Shown here: in pieces, positions 55,424 through 63,992 of the stretch | How positions within the stretch are numbered: the first letter of the stretch is position 1 | How the letters are laid out: each line of letters begins with the position of its first letter | Source: an uncultured Lachnospiraceae bacterium | Lineage (GTDB): Bacteria; Bacillota_A; Clostridia; Lachnospirales; Lachnospiraceae | Direction of reading: 5' to 3' | Length of the DNA: 64,000 bases | Assembly (NCBI GenBank): GCA_902801585.1 | Contig: CADCIU010000009.1 | Span: 1 to 64,000 of the forward strand | Translations under genes and position numbers: made by a program | Notes under the pieces: generated by a model | Seen by the model: only the letters and a program-made list of their open reading frames with translations | What the model was told of the DNA's origin: nothing | The model's database searches: none

Positions 55424-56137
55424 ATGAACAGCACACAGAAAACAGCCGTGGTTACCGGCGGCGTGCATGGTATTGGGAAATGTATTGCGGATGAATTCCG
55501 GGAGCAGGGCGTAAGAGTTTATGTGATTGATAAGGCAGCCGGAGACCATTACGTGGGCGATATTTCCGACAAGGCGGTTTTGGAAGGATTCGCGGAGCGT
55601 GTGATCAGTGAAGCAGGAGGCATTGATTATCTCATCAACAATGCGCTGCCACTGATGAAGGGAATAGATGAGTGCAGTTATGAGGAGTTCCGATATGCGC
55701 TGGATGTCGGCGTCACGGCGCCGTTTTACCTGGCCAAGCTGTTTGCGCCGCATTTTAGGGAGGGAGCCTGCATTATCAATATTTCGTCCTCCCGCGACAG
55801 GATGAGCCAGCCGCAGACAGAGAGTTACACTGCTGCCAAAGGCGGCATCGCCGCACTTACGCACGCGCTGGCAGCCAGTTTCGCCGGTAAAGTGCGGGTG
55901 AATTCCATTTCACCCGGATGGATCGACACTGATTACAAGGTTTATGAGGGACCGGATGCCCTGCAGCAGCCTGCCGGAAGAGTTGGGAACCCGATGGATA
56001 TCGCAAATATGGTAATGTTTTTGTGCTCTGACAAAGCAGGATTTATTACCGGAGAGAATATCTGTATAGACGGCGGGATGACGAAACTGATGATCTATCA
56101 TGATGATCACGGCTGGACCTATGCGCCGGAGAGCTGA
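55424..56137 (+). CDS. Short-chain dehydrogenase/reductase
   Basis: A 237-aa classical SDR. The cofactor loop is TGGVHGIGK (residues 11-19), NNA is at about 75, and the catalytic Ser-Tyr-Lys appears in ISSSRDRM and SYTAAKGG. The C-terminal GFITGENICIDGGMTKLM is typical. It would oxidise or reduce an alcohol or ketone with NAD(P); substrate unknown. The ATG at 55424 follows GAGGAGA. Family B repeats occupy its upstream region. Confidence 0.9.
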   Translation: MNSTQKTAVVTGGVHGIGKCIADEFREQGVRVYVIDKAAGDHYVGDISDKAVLEGFAERVISEAGGIDYLINNALPLMKGIDECSYEEFRYALDVGVTAPFYLAKLFAPHFREGACIINISSSRDRMSQPQTESYTAAKGGIAALTHALAASFAGKVRVNSISPGWIDTDYKVYEGPDALQQPAGRVGNPMDIANMVMFLCSDKAGFITGENICIDGGMTKLMIYHDDHGWTYAPES

Positions 56138-56162
56138 ACTGACGGTTATGAAGGAGCGGAAG

Positions 56163-56765
56163 ATGAACTATATTTTGACAGGACAGATGCTGCTCATCAT
56201 GTGCTGTGCCGTATACCTGATCTGGTGGTACCGCGGGTTCCGTCCGAACACGAATGTGAGCCGCGTGGGCGGCGTCAACGGACTGCTGCTTCTTGTGACT
56301 GCGGCATTGGGAATTGCGGGGCTTATATTCAGCCTGATGCCGGTTCCTGCTTTGACAGAACCGCCGGTTCCTGCTTTGACAGAACCGCCGGTTCCTGCTT
56401 TGACAGAACCGCCGGTTCCTGCTGCGATCATTGTTGCAGCGGGTGCAGTGGGCTATTTTGTTCTGCTGCTGGTGACGAAAGTCATTTTCCACCGAGTGGT
56501 GACTTCGGAATTGTTCCTGATCACAGGATGGACAGTGCTGGAGATGACTGTACTGGTGAGACTCAGGGCCGGAGAGATTATTGGACCGGCAGGGTTTTTA
56601 GTCATGTGCGCCGTGATTGCTGCGGCATTTGTGATCAGCATGATATTGTATGTGGCTTATTACAAGATGGAAGAGATGAAAGCTTTTTACGCTGCGATGG
56701 TGCCGCTGGTGACGGAAGCGGCGGCTATGGCTATGATGGTGGCAGCCATGGTCAGCGGGAGATGA
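56163..56765 (+). CDS. Membrane protein with PVPALTEP tandem repeats
   Basis: A 200-aa protein with about six membrane helices. Between the second and third helices lie three identical PVPALTEP units encoded by a 24-bp DNA repeat. The rest (WWYRGFRPNTNVSRVGG, VLVRLRAGEIIG) matches no family that I recognise. GGAG lies before the ATG at 56163, 26 bases after the SDR stop, so it probably shares its transcript. Confidence 0.65.
   Translation: MNYILTGQMLLIMCCAVYLIWWYRGFRPNTNVSRVGGVNGLLLLVTAALGIAGLIFSLMPVPALTEPPVPALTEPPVPALTEPPVPAAIIVAAGAVGYFVLLLVTKVIFHRVVTSELFLITGWTVLEMTVLVRLRAGEIIGPAGFLVMCAVIAAAFVISMILYVAYYKMEEMKAFYAAMVPLVTEAAAMAMMVAAMVSGR
56339..56418 (+). repeat. 24-bp tandem repeat inside membrane-protein gene
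   Basis: Three exact units of CCGGTTCCTGCTTTGACAGA plus four bases, in frame, followed by a partial fourth unit. Confidence 0.9.
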
Positions 56766-56825
56766 GGTGGTGTCAGGGGGCCGGTCCCTGACGCCTGCGA
56801 ATTCTCCAGACCACCGACACAAAGA

Positions 56826-56854
56826 GTTGTCAAAAGAACCGTCCCTCTGACAAC
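56826..56854. repeat. Family A inverse copy upstream of phosphoesterase gene
   Basis: GTTGTCAAAAGAACCGTCCC then TCTGACAAC, 19 bases before the next ATG. To its left GGGGGCCGGTCCCTGACGCC (about 56774) is a diverged relative. Confidence 0.8.
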
Positions 56855-56872
56855 CTAAGGAGTTAGAAAATT

Positions 56873-57619
56873 ATGAGCCTTTACGCGATCGGCGATCTGC
56901 ACCTGCACTACCAATCCGTGCTGAAAGCACCGGGGCAGCTGCACGGCCGGGTATGGAAAAAACACGAAGAAAAGTTCCGCAAGAACTGTGCCAAAACAGT
57001 GACCCCGGAGGACACTTTGGTCCTTGTCGGCGACCACAGCTGGGGAAAGAATCTGGCGGAATGCGAACAGGATCTCCAGTATATCCGCGAGCTGCCCGGG
57101 CGCAAGATTTTGACACGAGGAAACCATGATATGTTTTGGGACGTGAAGAAGACGGGTATGCTCAATGAGTTGTACCGACCGGAGTTGACCTTTGTGCAGG
57201 ACAGCTATGACTCCTATCAGGATTACGCTATTGTCGCGACGAAGGGGTTTACTTTTGAGGGGCCTTTTTACATCGACCGCCGCGGCCGTATTGTGGGCTG
57301 GGATGAAGAGGCGGAGGAGCATGCCGGGAAGCTGGTCGCCAGAGAACTGGTGCGGCTTCGGAAATCTTTTGACCTGGCCAAAGCTGATGGATATCGCAAA
57401 TTCATCATGTTCCTGCACTATCCGCCGACTAGCATCCTGGAAGAGAGAAGTGGTTTCACCGACATGGCGGAAGAGTACGACGCTGAGCAGGTGATCTACG
57501 CACACAGCCACGGAGAAAGCAGGTTTCACGACAGCATTCACGGCGAATACCGAGGTCGGGAATACCATCTGGTGTCCGGCGATTACCTCCGTTGGAAGCC
57601 GTTGAAGATCCTGGATTAG
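56873..57619 (+). CDS. Calcineurin-like metallophosphoesterase
   Basis: A 248-aa cytoplasmic metallophosphoesterase. Metal-binding motifs are GDLHLHY (residues 7-13), VGDHSWG, RGNHDMFWD, LHYPPT and YAHSHGES. This set is characteristic of a small clostridial subgroup sometimes called serine/threonine phosphatase-like, with unknown substrate. AAGGAGTT precedes the ATG. A Family B and a Family A repeat follow the stop. Confidence 0.88.
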   Translation: MSLYAIGDLHLHYQSVLKAPGQLHGRVWKKHEEKFRKNCAKTVTPEDTLVLVGDHSWGKNLAECEQDLQYIRELPGRKILTRGNHDMFWDVKKTGMLNELYRPELTFVQDSYDSYQDYAIVATKGFTFEGPFYIDRRGRIVGWDEEAEEHAGKLVARELVRLRKSFDLAKADGYRKFIMFLHYPPTSILEERSGFTDMAEEYDAEQVIYAHSHGESRFHDSIHGEYRGREYHLVSGDYLRWKPLKILD

Positions 57620-57626
57620 AAAAAAT

Positions 57627-57646
57627 CGACCTCTGGGGTAGTTTGT
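57627..57646 (+). repeat. Family B copy after phosphoesterase gene
   Basis: CGACCTCTGGGGTAGTTTGT eight bases after the stop codon, directly followed by a Family A palindrome. Confidence 0.85.
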
Positions 57647-57652
57647 TTTGGG

Positions 57653-57729
57653 GAATGTGTCAGGGGGACGGTTCTTTTGACAACTTTTTTCTAAAAAGTT
57701 GTCAAAAGAACCGTCCCCCTGACACATTC
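57653..57729. repeat. Family A, near-perfect 77-bp palindrome
   Basis: Arms GAATGTGTCAGGGGGACGGT... and their complement meet around a TTTTTTCTAAAAA centre. It lies upstream of the thioredoxin-like gene. Confidence 0.9.
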
Positions 57730-57818
57730 CCCCGTGGAAAACACGTGCTATCCCGTAGATAATAGTATCTTGGTTTAGATATAATAATGCGATAAATATC
57801 GGAAAGGATAATGCGATC

Positions 57819-58784
57819 ATGAAAAAAGTAATCTGTCTTCTGCTGTCAGTGCTGATACTCACAACCATGAACTGCACTGCACTCGCTGCTTCGAAAGGGA
57901 TCGGCGTTGAACCCGGTCAGGCAATGCCCGACTTCACCGTATCACTGACGGACGGGACGACTGCCACACTTTCTGAAGTGCTTAAGGAGAAAGACCTGGT
58001 GGTTCTCAATATTTTTGCCACCTGGTGCGGACCTTGCGAAATAGAATTTCCCGACATGGAGAAAGTTTATGAAGCCAACAGCGACCGGATGGAGATCATT
58101 TCGGTTTCTGCTGACCCTGATGATACCATGGAGATGGTCGCGGACTACAAAGCGTCCCATGCCCTCTCGTTTCCGATGGGACTGGCGGGAGACGCGCTCA
58201 GCTTTCTCAATTTGTCCGGCTATCCGACGACAATCTTCGTCACACGCGACGGCACGGTCGGTTTTATCAAAACAGGTGCGTTTGTAGAGGAAGGAGCATT
58301 TGAGGAAAAGGTGAAAATATTCCTCTCCGCAGATTATGACGGAAGCACTCTTCCTACAGAAGAGGCACATTCCTACATCCTGCAGATCCTTGCGCTGATC
58401 GTTGGTGCAATGGTGCTGCTCGTGATCGGGAGATGGCGTCTTTTCGTGAAAGCAGGAATGCCGGGTTGGTACAGCCTGATCCCAGTCTTGAGCACCTACA
58501 AGGAATTTGCGCTTGGCTGGAAAGGATGGATCAGCATTCTCTCTATTTTTTGCCAGATTGGAAGCTTTGTAGTCCTTTTCCTGGGATCTCATGCAAACTG
58601 GGAGATCATCTGTTCTCTGGTTCTCATAATTGTGTATCTCGTGATCAGGCTGCTGGAGAGCGTGAAGCTGGCAAAGGCTTTTGGAAAAGGCATCGTTACC
58701 GGAATTCTGCTCACTTTCTTCCAGTCTCTTGGAAGATTTGGCTTGAGCTTAGCCAAGACGGAATATAGCGGGCCTGCTGCGTAA
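57819..58784 (+). CDS. TlpA-like thioredoxin fused to DUF5684-like membrane domain
   Basis: A 321-aa exported protein. A signal peptide (1-24) leads to a TlpA/ResA-type thioredoxin domain (about 32-170) with the redox motif WCGPC (Cys70, Cys73) and cis-Pro in GYPTTIF. A membrane helix (about 188-207) and a helical bundle follow, with KAGMPGWYSLIPVLSTYKEF and KLAKAFGKGIVTGILLTFF, resembling DUF5684 proteins. TlpA-like proteins keep extracytoplasmic cysteines reduced; the fusion would tie this to the membrane. TATAAT lies at 57780-57785. Confidence 0.85.
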   Translation: MKKVICLLLSVLILTTMNCTALAASKGIGVEPGQAMPDFTVSLTDGTTATLSEVLKEKDLVVLNIFATWCGPCEIEFPDMEKVYEANSDRMEIISVSADPDDTMEMVADYKASHALSFPMGLAGDALSFLNLSGYPTTIFVTRDGTVGFIKTGAFVEEGAFEEKVKIFLSADYDGSTLPTEEAHSYILQILALIVGAMVLLVIGRWRLFVKAGMPGWYSLIPVLSTYKEFALGWKGWISILSIFCQIGSFVVLFLGSHANWEIICSLVLIIVYLVIRLLESVKLAKAFGKGIVTGILLTFFQSLGRFGLSLAKTEYSGPAA

Positions 58785-58790
58785 AAGGGC

Positions 58791-58879
58791 GGGAGACAGG
58801 GGACGGTTCTCTGTCTCCTTTTTCAATTGCTTCACAAGCCTGATTGAATTAGGAGACAGAGAACCGTCCCCTGTCTCCC
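58791..58879. repeat. Family A inverted pair between convergent genes
   Basis: A direct GGAGACAG hairpin and its inverse copy 35 bases apart, separated by an AATTGCTTC/GATTGAATT-containing spacer. The first has CTTTTT after the stem and could terminate the TlpA gene; the second could terminate the phosphatase gene. Confidence 0.88.
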
Positions 58880-58882
58880 GCG

Positions 58883-59470
58883 CTAAGCTCTTATTTCATA
58901 CGGAACGCCGAATTTCCCCTCTTTTATAGGGACCGCATAAACCGTGCAGTTACCGATATATTTTGACCAGTATGCGCCGTTTGATTCGGGTGTGAGATAT
59001 TCAAGGGCACCCTTCATCGCGATCGCATGGGTCGAGACGAGGATTTCCTCCGACTTGGCGCGATCCCGGATTTCTTCCAGAAAAGCGCCGACCCGCGCAG
59101 TCACTTCCGAGAGCTGCTCCATCCCCTCAGGGGCCGGATTGTGCACGAAGTCAGAGAAGAATTCAATGATTTCCGGCGGCGGCACGCGAAGGTCCAACCC
59201 TTCATAGGGGCCGTACTCCATTTCAATCAGCCGTTCATCCACATTGGGCAAAAAATCGCTGCCCTTTCCTGCCGCGATCCTTGCGGTGTCGATCGCTCTT
59301 TCCAAAGGACTGCTGAATACAGTATCGAAAATGATCCCATGTTCCGCAAACCATTCTCCGGCTTCTCGAGCCTGCTGAATTCCCGTCTCATTGAGGGGAT
59401 GCTCGCTGCGCCCCTGAAGCAGATTTGCTTTGTTCTTTTCTGTCTGTCCATGTCTGATTATATAGATCAT
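58883..59470 (-). CDS. Histidine phosphatase family protein (phosphoglycerate mutase-like)
   Basis: A 195-aa histidine phosphatase. The catalytic RHGQTEKNK lies at residues 6-14, FSSPLERAIDTA near 55-66, the Glu in MEYGPYEG near 85, and the second His in VSTHAIAMKG. The family includes phosphoglycerate mutases and broad phosphatases; substrate unknown. The ATG at 59470 has GGGAGG upstream. A Family B repeat lies 53 bases upstream of the start. Confidence 0.9.
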   Translation of the reverse strand: MIYIIRHGQTEKNKANLLQGRSEHPLNETGIQQAREAGEWFAEHGIIFDTVFSSPLERAIDTARIAAGKGSDFLPNVDERLIEMEYGPYEGLDLRVPPPEIIEFFSDFVHNPAPEGMEQLSEVTARVGAFLEEIRDRAKSEEILVSTHAIAMKGALEYLTPESNGAYWSKYIGNCTVYAVPIKEGKFGVPYEIRA

Positions 59471-59522
59471 ATTTGCCTCCCGAAGAAACAACCTCGAATG
59501 AACCGGCTGATGATGAACAAAC

Positions 59523-59542
59523 CGACCTCTGGGGCAGTTTGT
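59523..59542 (+). repeat. Family B copy upstream of histidine phosphatase gene
   Basis: CGACCTCTGGGGCAGTTTGT, one mismatch to consensus, in the divergent gap. Confidence 0.8.
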
Positions 59543-59604
59543 CCACCGGCAAGTTGCTGGCTACTTACGTAAATGATAAAATCAGATTATCAAAACACAG
59601 ACAG

Positions 59605-59633
59605 GGTGTCAAAAGAACCGTCCCTGTGACACC
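59605..59633. repeat. Family A inverse copy upstream of ornithine cyclodeaminase-like gene
   Basis: GGTGTCAAAAGAACCGTCCC then TGTGACACC, 32 bases before the ATG at 59666. Confidence 0.85.
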
Positions 59634-59665
59634 TTCCGTGACACCTGACAGATAAGGAGGCAGCA

Positions 59666-60754
59666 ATGGCATTCGCATTAAGAGAGTACAAGGAACCGGA
59701 TTTTGGCGAGCAGTGCTTTCTGTCAGCACCCGATGCAGCGATGGCACCGGCACCTGCTGACTCTGTTGCTCCGACGGGCTTTCACGCGATGAGTATTTTT
59801 CCTGAGTATTTTAAAGTCGGGGGAAAGTGGCTTCTTGCAGAGGAGAGCCGCATGGACTGCGTGCCGGTTTACGACGGCCGTAAGATCATTGTAAAGGAAC
59901 CCCGTCGGCTCCGCAAAGGCGAGCCGGTCATCCTTGGAAGGACAGAAGACGGGAGAGAAGGAATCTATGTCCATCCGAACGGCTTTAGCGGTGAGAGAGA
60001 GCTGAAAGATGTCTTCGCCTTCCGAACAGGGCGATCCCGTGAGACGGCCTTCTCCAGAGACTACGATGAACTATATGATATTCTCCGATACGACAGGGAG
60101 AACGGTAAGATCGTATGGGTGATGGGACCGGCCTTCGCGTTCGACCACGATGCACGGGAAGCCTTCTCCGCCCTGATCAGAAACGGCTATGTCGATGCGG
60201 TGCTGGCCGGCAACGCGCTGGCGACGCATGATCTGGAAGCAGCGTGGCTCGGAACGGCACTCGGTCAAAATATTTATACCACTGAACTTCAGCCAAACGG
60301 CCACTATAATCATCTCGACACGATCAACCGCGTGAAACAATGCGGAGGAATAAGCGATTTCATAAGGCAGGAGAACATCGACAACGGTATCATCTACAGC
60401 TGTGAAAAACACGGAATTCCCTACGTACTCGCCGGCTCCATCAGGGATGACGGACCGCTTCCGCCTGTCATAGGAAATGCTTACGAGGCACAGGACCGGA
60501 TGCGCAGCGAGGTCAAAAACGCGACGACCGTTCTCTGTCTCGCTACCACACTCCACTCCATAGCTGTCGGCAATATGACACCTTCCTATCGGGTGATGCC
60601 GGACGGACGGATTCGGGAAGTCTATTTTTACTGTGTGGATATTTCTGAGTTTACAGCCAACAAGCTCAGTGACAGGGGAAGTTTGTCAGCCAAAGGAATT
60701 GTCACGAACGTGCAGGACTTTATTGTGACACTAAGCAAAGGACTGGGGCTTTGA
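59666..60754 (+). CDS. Ornithine cyclodeaminase-like protein of the ArgZ/AgrE C-terminal (LOR/SDH, TIGR00300) type
   Basis: A 362-aa protein matching the family found as the C-terminal half of cyanobacterial ArgZ/AgrE and as stand-alone archaeal ornithine cyclodeaminase. Seen are GPAFAFDHDAREAFSALI, GYVDAVLAGNALATHDLEAAW, NGHYNHLDTINRV and ATTLHSIAVGNM. The archaeal enzyme is described as using a nickel-pincer nucleotide and turning ornithine into proline. Here the N-terminal arginine-handling domain is absent and no larB/C/E genes for the cofactor are in the window. AAGGAGG precedes the ATG. Confidence 0.8.
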   Translation: MAFALREYKEPDFGEQCFLSAPDAAMAPAPADSVAPTGFHAMSIFPEYFKVGGKWLLAEESRMDCVPVYDGRKIIVKEPRRLRKGEPVILGRTEDGREGIYVHPNGFSGERELKDVFAFRTGRSRETAFSRDYDELYDILRYDRENGKIVWVMGPAFAFDHDAREAFSALIRNGYVDAVLAGNALATHDLEAAWLGTALGQNIYTTELQPNGHYNHLDTINRVKQCGGISDFIRQENIDNGIIYSCEKHGIPYVLAGSIRDDGPLPPVIGNAYEAQDRMRSEVKNATTVLCLATTLHSIAVGNMTPSYRVMPDGRIREVYFYCVDISEFTANKLSDRGSLSAKGIVTNVQDFIVTLSKGLGL

Positions 60755-60756
60755 AA

Positions 60757-60815
60757 GGAGACAGGGGACGGTTCTCTGTCTCCTTCGAGTGTCAAAAGAA
60801 CCGTCCCCCTGACAC
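60757..60815. repeat. Family A direct hairpin plus inverse copy
   Basis: GGAGACAG / CTGTCTCC around GGGACGGTTCT, two bases after the preceding stop codon, then GTGTCAAAAGAACCGTCCCC ending in TGACAC. Confidence 0.88.
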
Positions 60816-60836
60816 TACGATAGTCCGGAGTGGGAA

Positions 60837-61205
60837 GTGGTAAGGGGCTTATTTATAGGATATGCGTTAGGTGAATACGAAGCCTATATACAGACACCGG
60901 AGCATCTGTATCAATATTCCCGCTATTATGACGATTTGTACTTAGTGGATGGTGAAAGCTATTATCTGATGGATGAGAAGAGCAGATGGAACAGGAAACG
61001 CGGCAGATCGGGGAAACCCAGTCAGGGTACGACTCAGGGTACGACCGGCTCCGGGATCGGAGATAAGTCAGGAAAGCGCAGAAATAGCGGAAATAGTTAC
61101 AGCGACGCGGATGATTACGCGGATGAATATGCGGAGTATTACATGGAAGAAGGATATGACTACGATGATGCATATGATGAGGCGTATGATGAGTGGGAGG
61201 ACTGA
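60837..61205 (+). CDS. Acidic hypothetical protein, probably 5'-truncated
   Basis: A frame of up to 122 aa, very rich in Tyr, Asp and Glu (DDYADEYAEYYMEEGYDYDDAYDEAYDEWED at its end is broken here only for description: acidic tail of about 35 residues). The protein-like frame continues upstream of the GTG at 60837 (YDSPEWEVVRG) right into the end of a Family A repeat, and no ribosome site is seen. I infer that the repeat replaced the N-terminus. No family recognised. Confidence 0.45.
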   Translation: MVRGLFIGYALGEYEAYIQTPEHLYQYSRYYDDLYLVDGESYYLMDEKSRWNRKRGRSGKPSQGTTQGTTGSGIGDKSGKRRNSGNSYSDADDYADEYAEYYMEEGYDYDDAYDEAYDEWED

Positions 61206-61211
61206 AGTGCC

Positions 61212-62612
61212 ATGGGAAGAATCAGAGATTTATTCACGGCAAATGATATGACTTTGGGCACGCCGTGGAAGAGCATCGCAAGGTTCGCCTTTCCGATGCT
61301 GATCGGAAACTTCGCGCAGCAGCTCTATAATACGGTCGACGCCGTTGTCGTGGGCCGCAGCCGGTGGGGCTACACGGCGCTGGCATCTGTCGGCAACGCA
61401 CTGCCGATCCTCAACTTGCTGCTGGCGCTGTTTGTAGGGATCGCTACCGGGGCGGGAATTCTTGTTGCACAGTTTTTTGGGGCAAAAGACAGAACGAGCT
61501 TGGAGAAGACGATAGGAAACTGTATTTTTATCTCTTTTACAGCCGGATTGGTGATCATGATCGCGGGGCCGCTTCTGACAACCCCCATGCTTCGGGCAAT
61601 GCACACGCTGCCGGAAATGTTTGATGCGTGCAGAGATTACCTGAATATCTTCTTCTGGGGAATTTTCGGCTTCATGTTCTACAATATTTTTGCCGGAATT
61701 CTGAGAGGACTGGGCGATTCTTTCTCTGCGCTGCTTTTTCTCATCATTTGTGCCGGGCTCAATGTGATCGGTGACCTCCTGCTGGTTGAAAAGATGGGCG
61801 TCGCCGGGGTTGCACTGGCAACGGTGATCGCACAAGCGATTTCTGCTATATTTTGCCTCATTAAGCTGATGGGGATGAAGGATATCTTCACGCTGCGTAA
61901 AGAGTATATCAAGCCGGATGCCGAGTATCTGCGCAGTATTATTCGGCTCGGTGTGCCGTCCGGTATCACGCAGGCGATCATGAGTGCCAGTATGTTGATC
62001 GTGCAGGCACTGGTCAACAGTTTCGGCGATGCGATGCTGGTCGCGGCCAATGTGATGGTCATGCGGGTGGATGGGTATGCGATGCTGCCGAATTTCAGCT
62101 TCGGGCAGGCTATGGGCACCTACGCAGGGCAGAACGTCGGCGCGGGGAGGCTGGACCGGCTAAAACCGGGAACCCGGCAGGGGACAGCCATGACGGTTCT
62201 GACCGCACTCATTCTTGTCCCCATCATTATTTGGTTCGGGCCGGCTCTGATGGATCTCTTTGCGCCCGGAAACACGGAGCTCATTAATCTGGCGATGGGA
62301 ATGATGTACATCCTTGCGGTGGGGTATATTGCAGTCGGCGTCACGCAGAGTTTGCAAGGGGTGATCCGCGGCGCGGGTGATACGACGTCGCCGATGTGGA
62401 TCACGATCTTTACTACGGTTTTCCTGCGCATCCCGCTGGCCTATGGCCTCGTTGCACTGACAAAAGCGATCGGCGCACCGGTGCTTACGCAGGAGAAGAT
62501 GATCTTTGTTTCGCTTCTCAGTGTATGGATCATGGGAGCTGTCATCACAACGATTATCTACTTTCGCGGCGGGTGGAGGAAAAAGATACCGACGTTCGGA
62601 GACCAGAGGTGA
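61212..62612 (+). CDS. MATE-family efflux transporter (second copy)
   Basis: A 466-aa transporter with twelve predicted helices. The N-terminal MTLGTPWKSIARFAFPMLIGNFAQQLYNTVDAVVVGRSRWGYTALASVG and the internal repeat starting SIIRLGVPSGITQAIMSASMLIVQ fit the MATE fold. It is clearly diverged from the one at 22958. Six bases separate it from the upstream acidic protein. Substrate unknown. Confidence 0.92.
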   Translation: MGRIRDLFTANDMTLGTPWKSIARFAFPMLIGNFAQQLYNTVDAVVVGRSRWGYTALASVGNALPILNLLLALFVGIATGAGILVAQFFGAKDRTSLEKTIGNCIFISFTAGLVIMIAGPLLTTPMLRAMHTLPEMFDACRDYLNIFFWGIFGFMFYNIFAGILRGLGDSFSALLFLIICAGLNVIGDLLLVEKMGVAGVALATVIAQAISAIFCLIKLMGMKDIFTLRKEYIKPDAEYLRSIIRLGVPSGITQAIMSASMLIVQALVNSFGDAMLVAANVMVMRVDGYAMLPNFSFGQAMGTYAGQNVGAGRLDRLKPGTRQGTAMTVLTALILVPIIIWFGPALMDLFAPGNTELINLAMGMMYILAVGYIAVGVTQSLQGVIRGAGDTTSPMWITIFTTVFLRIPLAYGLVALTKAIGAPVLTQEKMIFVSLLSVWIMGAVITTIIYFRGGWRKKIPTFGDQR

Positions 62613-62613
62613 G

Positions 62614-63017
62614 GGTGTCACCGGGACGGTTCTTTTGACAACTTCTGGACCGGGGAGATGACAGGGGATAGGAGGGCGTCAGGGACCTGACCGAACGCGT
62701 GCGGCATGCCCCTCCGGACCGCGTTGAATTCGCAGGGATTCACACAGATCCTTCCTTCGCTTCGGAGGGAACCGCATTTCCAAAACTCGCCGTCCGCTCT
62801 GATGACCGGACGGCTCAGACAAGTGGGCTTTCGGGCTGCAGGAGCTGCAGCCCTCATTCCCTCCTTCGCTCAGGAATGATCAGGTTCATCCGGCTGCTCA
62901 TTCAAAGTGGTCCGGAGGGGCATGCCGCACACATTCGGGCAGGTCCCTGACGCCCTGCAAGCTCCTGTCACCTCTCCGGTCCAAAAAAGTTGTCAATAGA
63001 ACCGTCCCGGTGACACC
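62614..63017. repeat. Large palindromic element, copy 2 (404 bp)
   Basis: Ends are GGTGTCACCGGGACGGTTCT and its complement. The arms of about 100 bases run through GGCGTCAGGGACCTG and GCGGCATGCCCCTCCGGACC and pair with the other end. The interior of about 195 bases differs from copy 1 (31138-31532) at only about six positions. The arms differ a great deal between copies but remain complementary within each. It starts two bases after the MATE stop and fills the gap before the permease gene. Confidence 0.85.
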
Positions 63018-63030
63018 ATGATGAGACGAT

Positions 63031-63933
63031 ATGATGAAAGTATTAACAAGAGAATTTATATACCTGCGCTATTATTTTGAACTGCAGCTGATGCAGATCC
63101 TGCGCTACTGGGTGCTGGGCATCCTGATCGGCTCCTTTATCTCCGTTTTTGCCAAAGACGGGATCCACCGTCTCTTTGGGCGCATGCGGGATCAGAAATG
63201 GGGAGTGATCGGCATTGTTCCTGCCTGCCTTTTGGGAATCGCATCTCCGCTCTGCATGTACGGCACCATTCCCATTGCCGCCTCCTTTTACAGGCAGGGA
63301 ATGCGGGAGGACTGGCTTGCGAGTTTCATGATGGCGTCGATCCTACTCAACCCGCAGCTGATCATTTACAGCGCAGCGCTGGGGCCGGTTGTCCTTGCCG
63401 TGCGGATCATCACCTGTGCGCTGTGCGGCATGGCCGCGGGGCTCCTGATCCATGTGTTTTACCGGGGCGGGCACTTTTTTGACTTCACAGGGTTCGAGGA
63501 GAGAGCGAGCCGCGACACGCACCCGAATCTGCTGATCCGCTACCTGCTCAACGTCTATCGCAACGTACGCGCGACGGGGCCCTATTTTCTGCTGGGTATA
63601 CTGCTGTCGGCGGTCTTCCAGCGATATGTGCCGCAGGATCTCATGGTGCATGTGTTCGGCGGTAATGAGGCGTGGGGCGTGCTGATGGCCGCGACGGTCG
63701 GCGTGCCGCTGTATGCGTGTGGGGGCGGGACGATCCCCCTTCTGCAGGGATGGCTCAGGGACGGCATGAGCGTCGGGAGCGCGGCGGCATTTATGATTAC
63801 CGGGCCTGCCACCAAGATCACGAATCTCGGCGCCGTTAAAATAGTGCTGGGCCTTCGCAGGTTTCTGTTGTATCTGGGGTTTTCCATCGGCTTTGCGTTG
63901 GTGACAGGTATCATTGTTAATGTTTTGTTATAA
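63031..63933 (+). CDS. Permease of the DUF318/UPF0718 family
   Basis: A 300-aa membrane protein with about eight helices. Two related motifs, ASPLCMYGTIPIAAS and PLYACGGGTIPLLQG, each with a Cys, lie in the two halves, as in the UPF0718 permeases often linked to arsenite or redox-sensitive transport. The Cys residues may bind metal or thiol. The start ATG at 63031 is alternative to 63034. No ars genes are visible, but the window ends shortly after. Confidence 0.85.
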   Translation: MMKVLTREFIYLRYYFELQLMQILRYWVLGILIGSFISVFAKDGIHRLFGRMRDQKWGVIGIVPACLLGIASPLCMYGTIPIAASFYRQGMREDWLASFMMASILLNPQLIIYSAALGPVVLAVRIITCALCGMAAGLLIHVFYRGGHFFDFTGFEERASRDTHPNLLIRYLLNVYRNVRATGPYFLLGILLSAVFQRYVPQDLMVHVFGGNEAWGVLMAATVGVPLYACGGGTIPLLQGWLRDGMSVGSAAAFMITGPATKITNLGAVKIVLGLRRFLLYLGFSIGFALVTGIIVNVLL

Positions 63934-63934
63934 T
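63926..63934 (+). promoter_or_regulatory. Extended -10 element before the next gene
   Basis: TGTTATAAT overlaps the permease stop codon and is identical to the extended -10 element of the Lrp gene, including the following GAATTA. No clear -35 box is seen. Confidence 0.35.
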
Positions 63935-63992
63935 GAATTAAAACAGAGATTCGGCAGCGTACGGAACTTAGGCCGGGCATAAAGGAGGAAAT

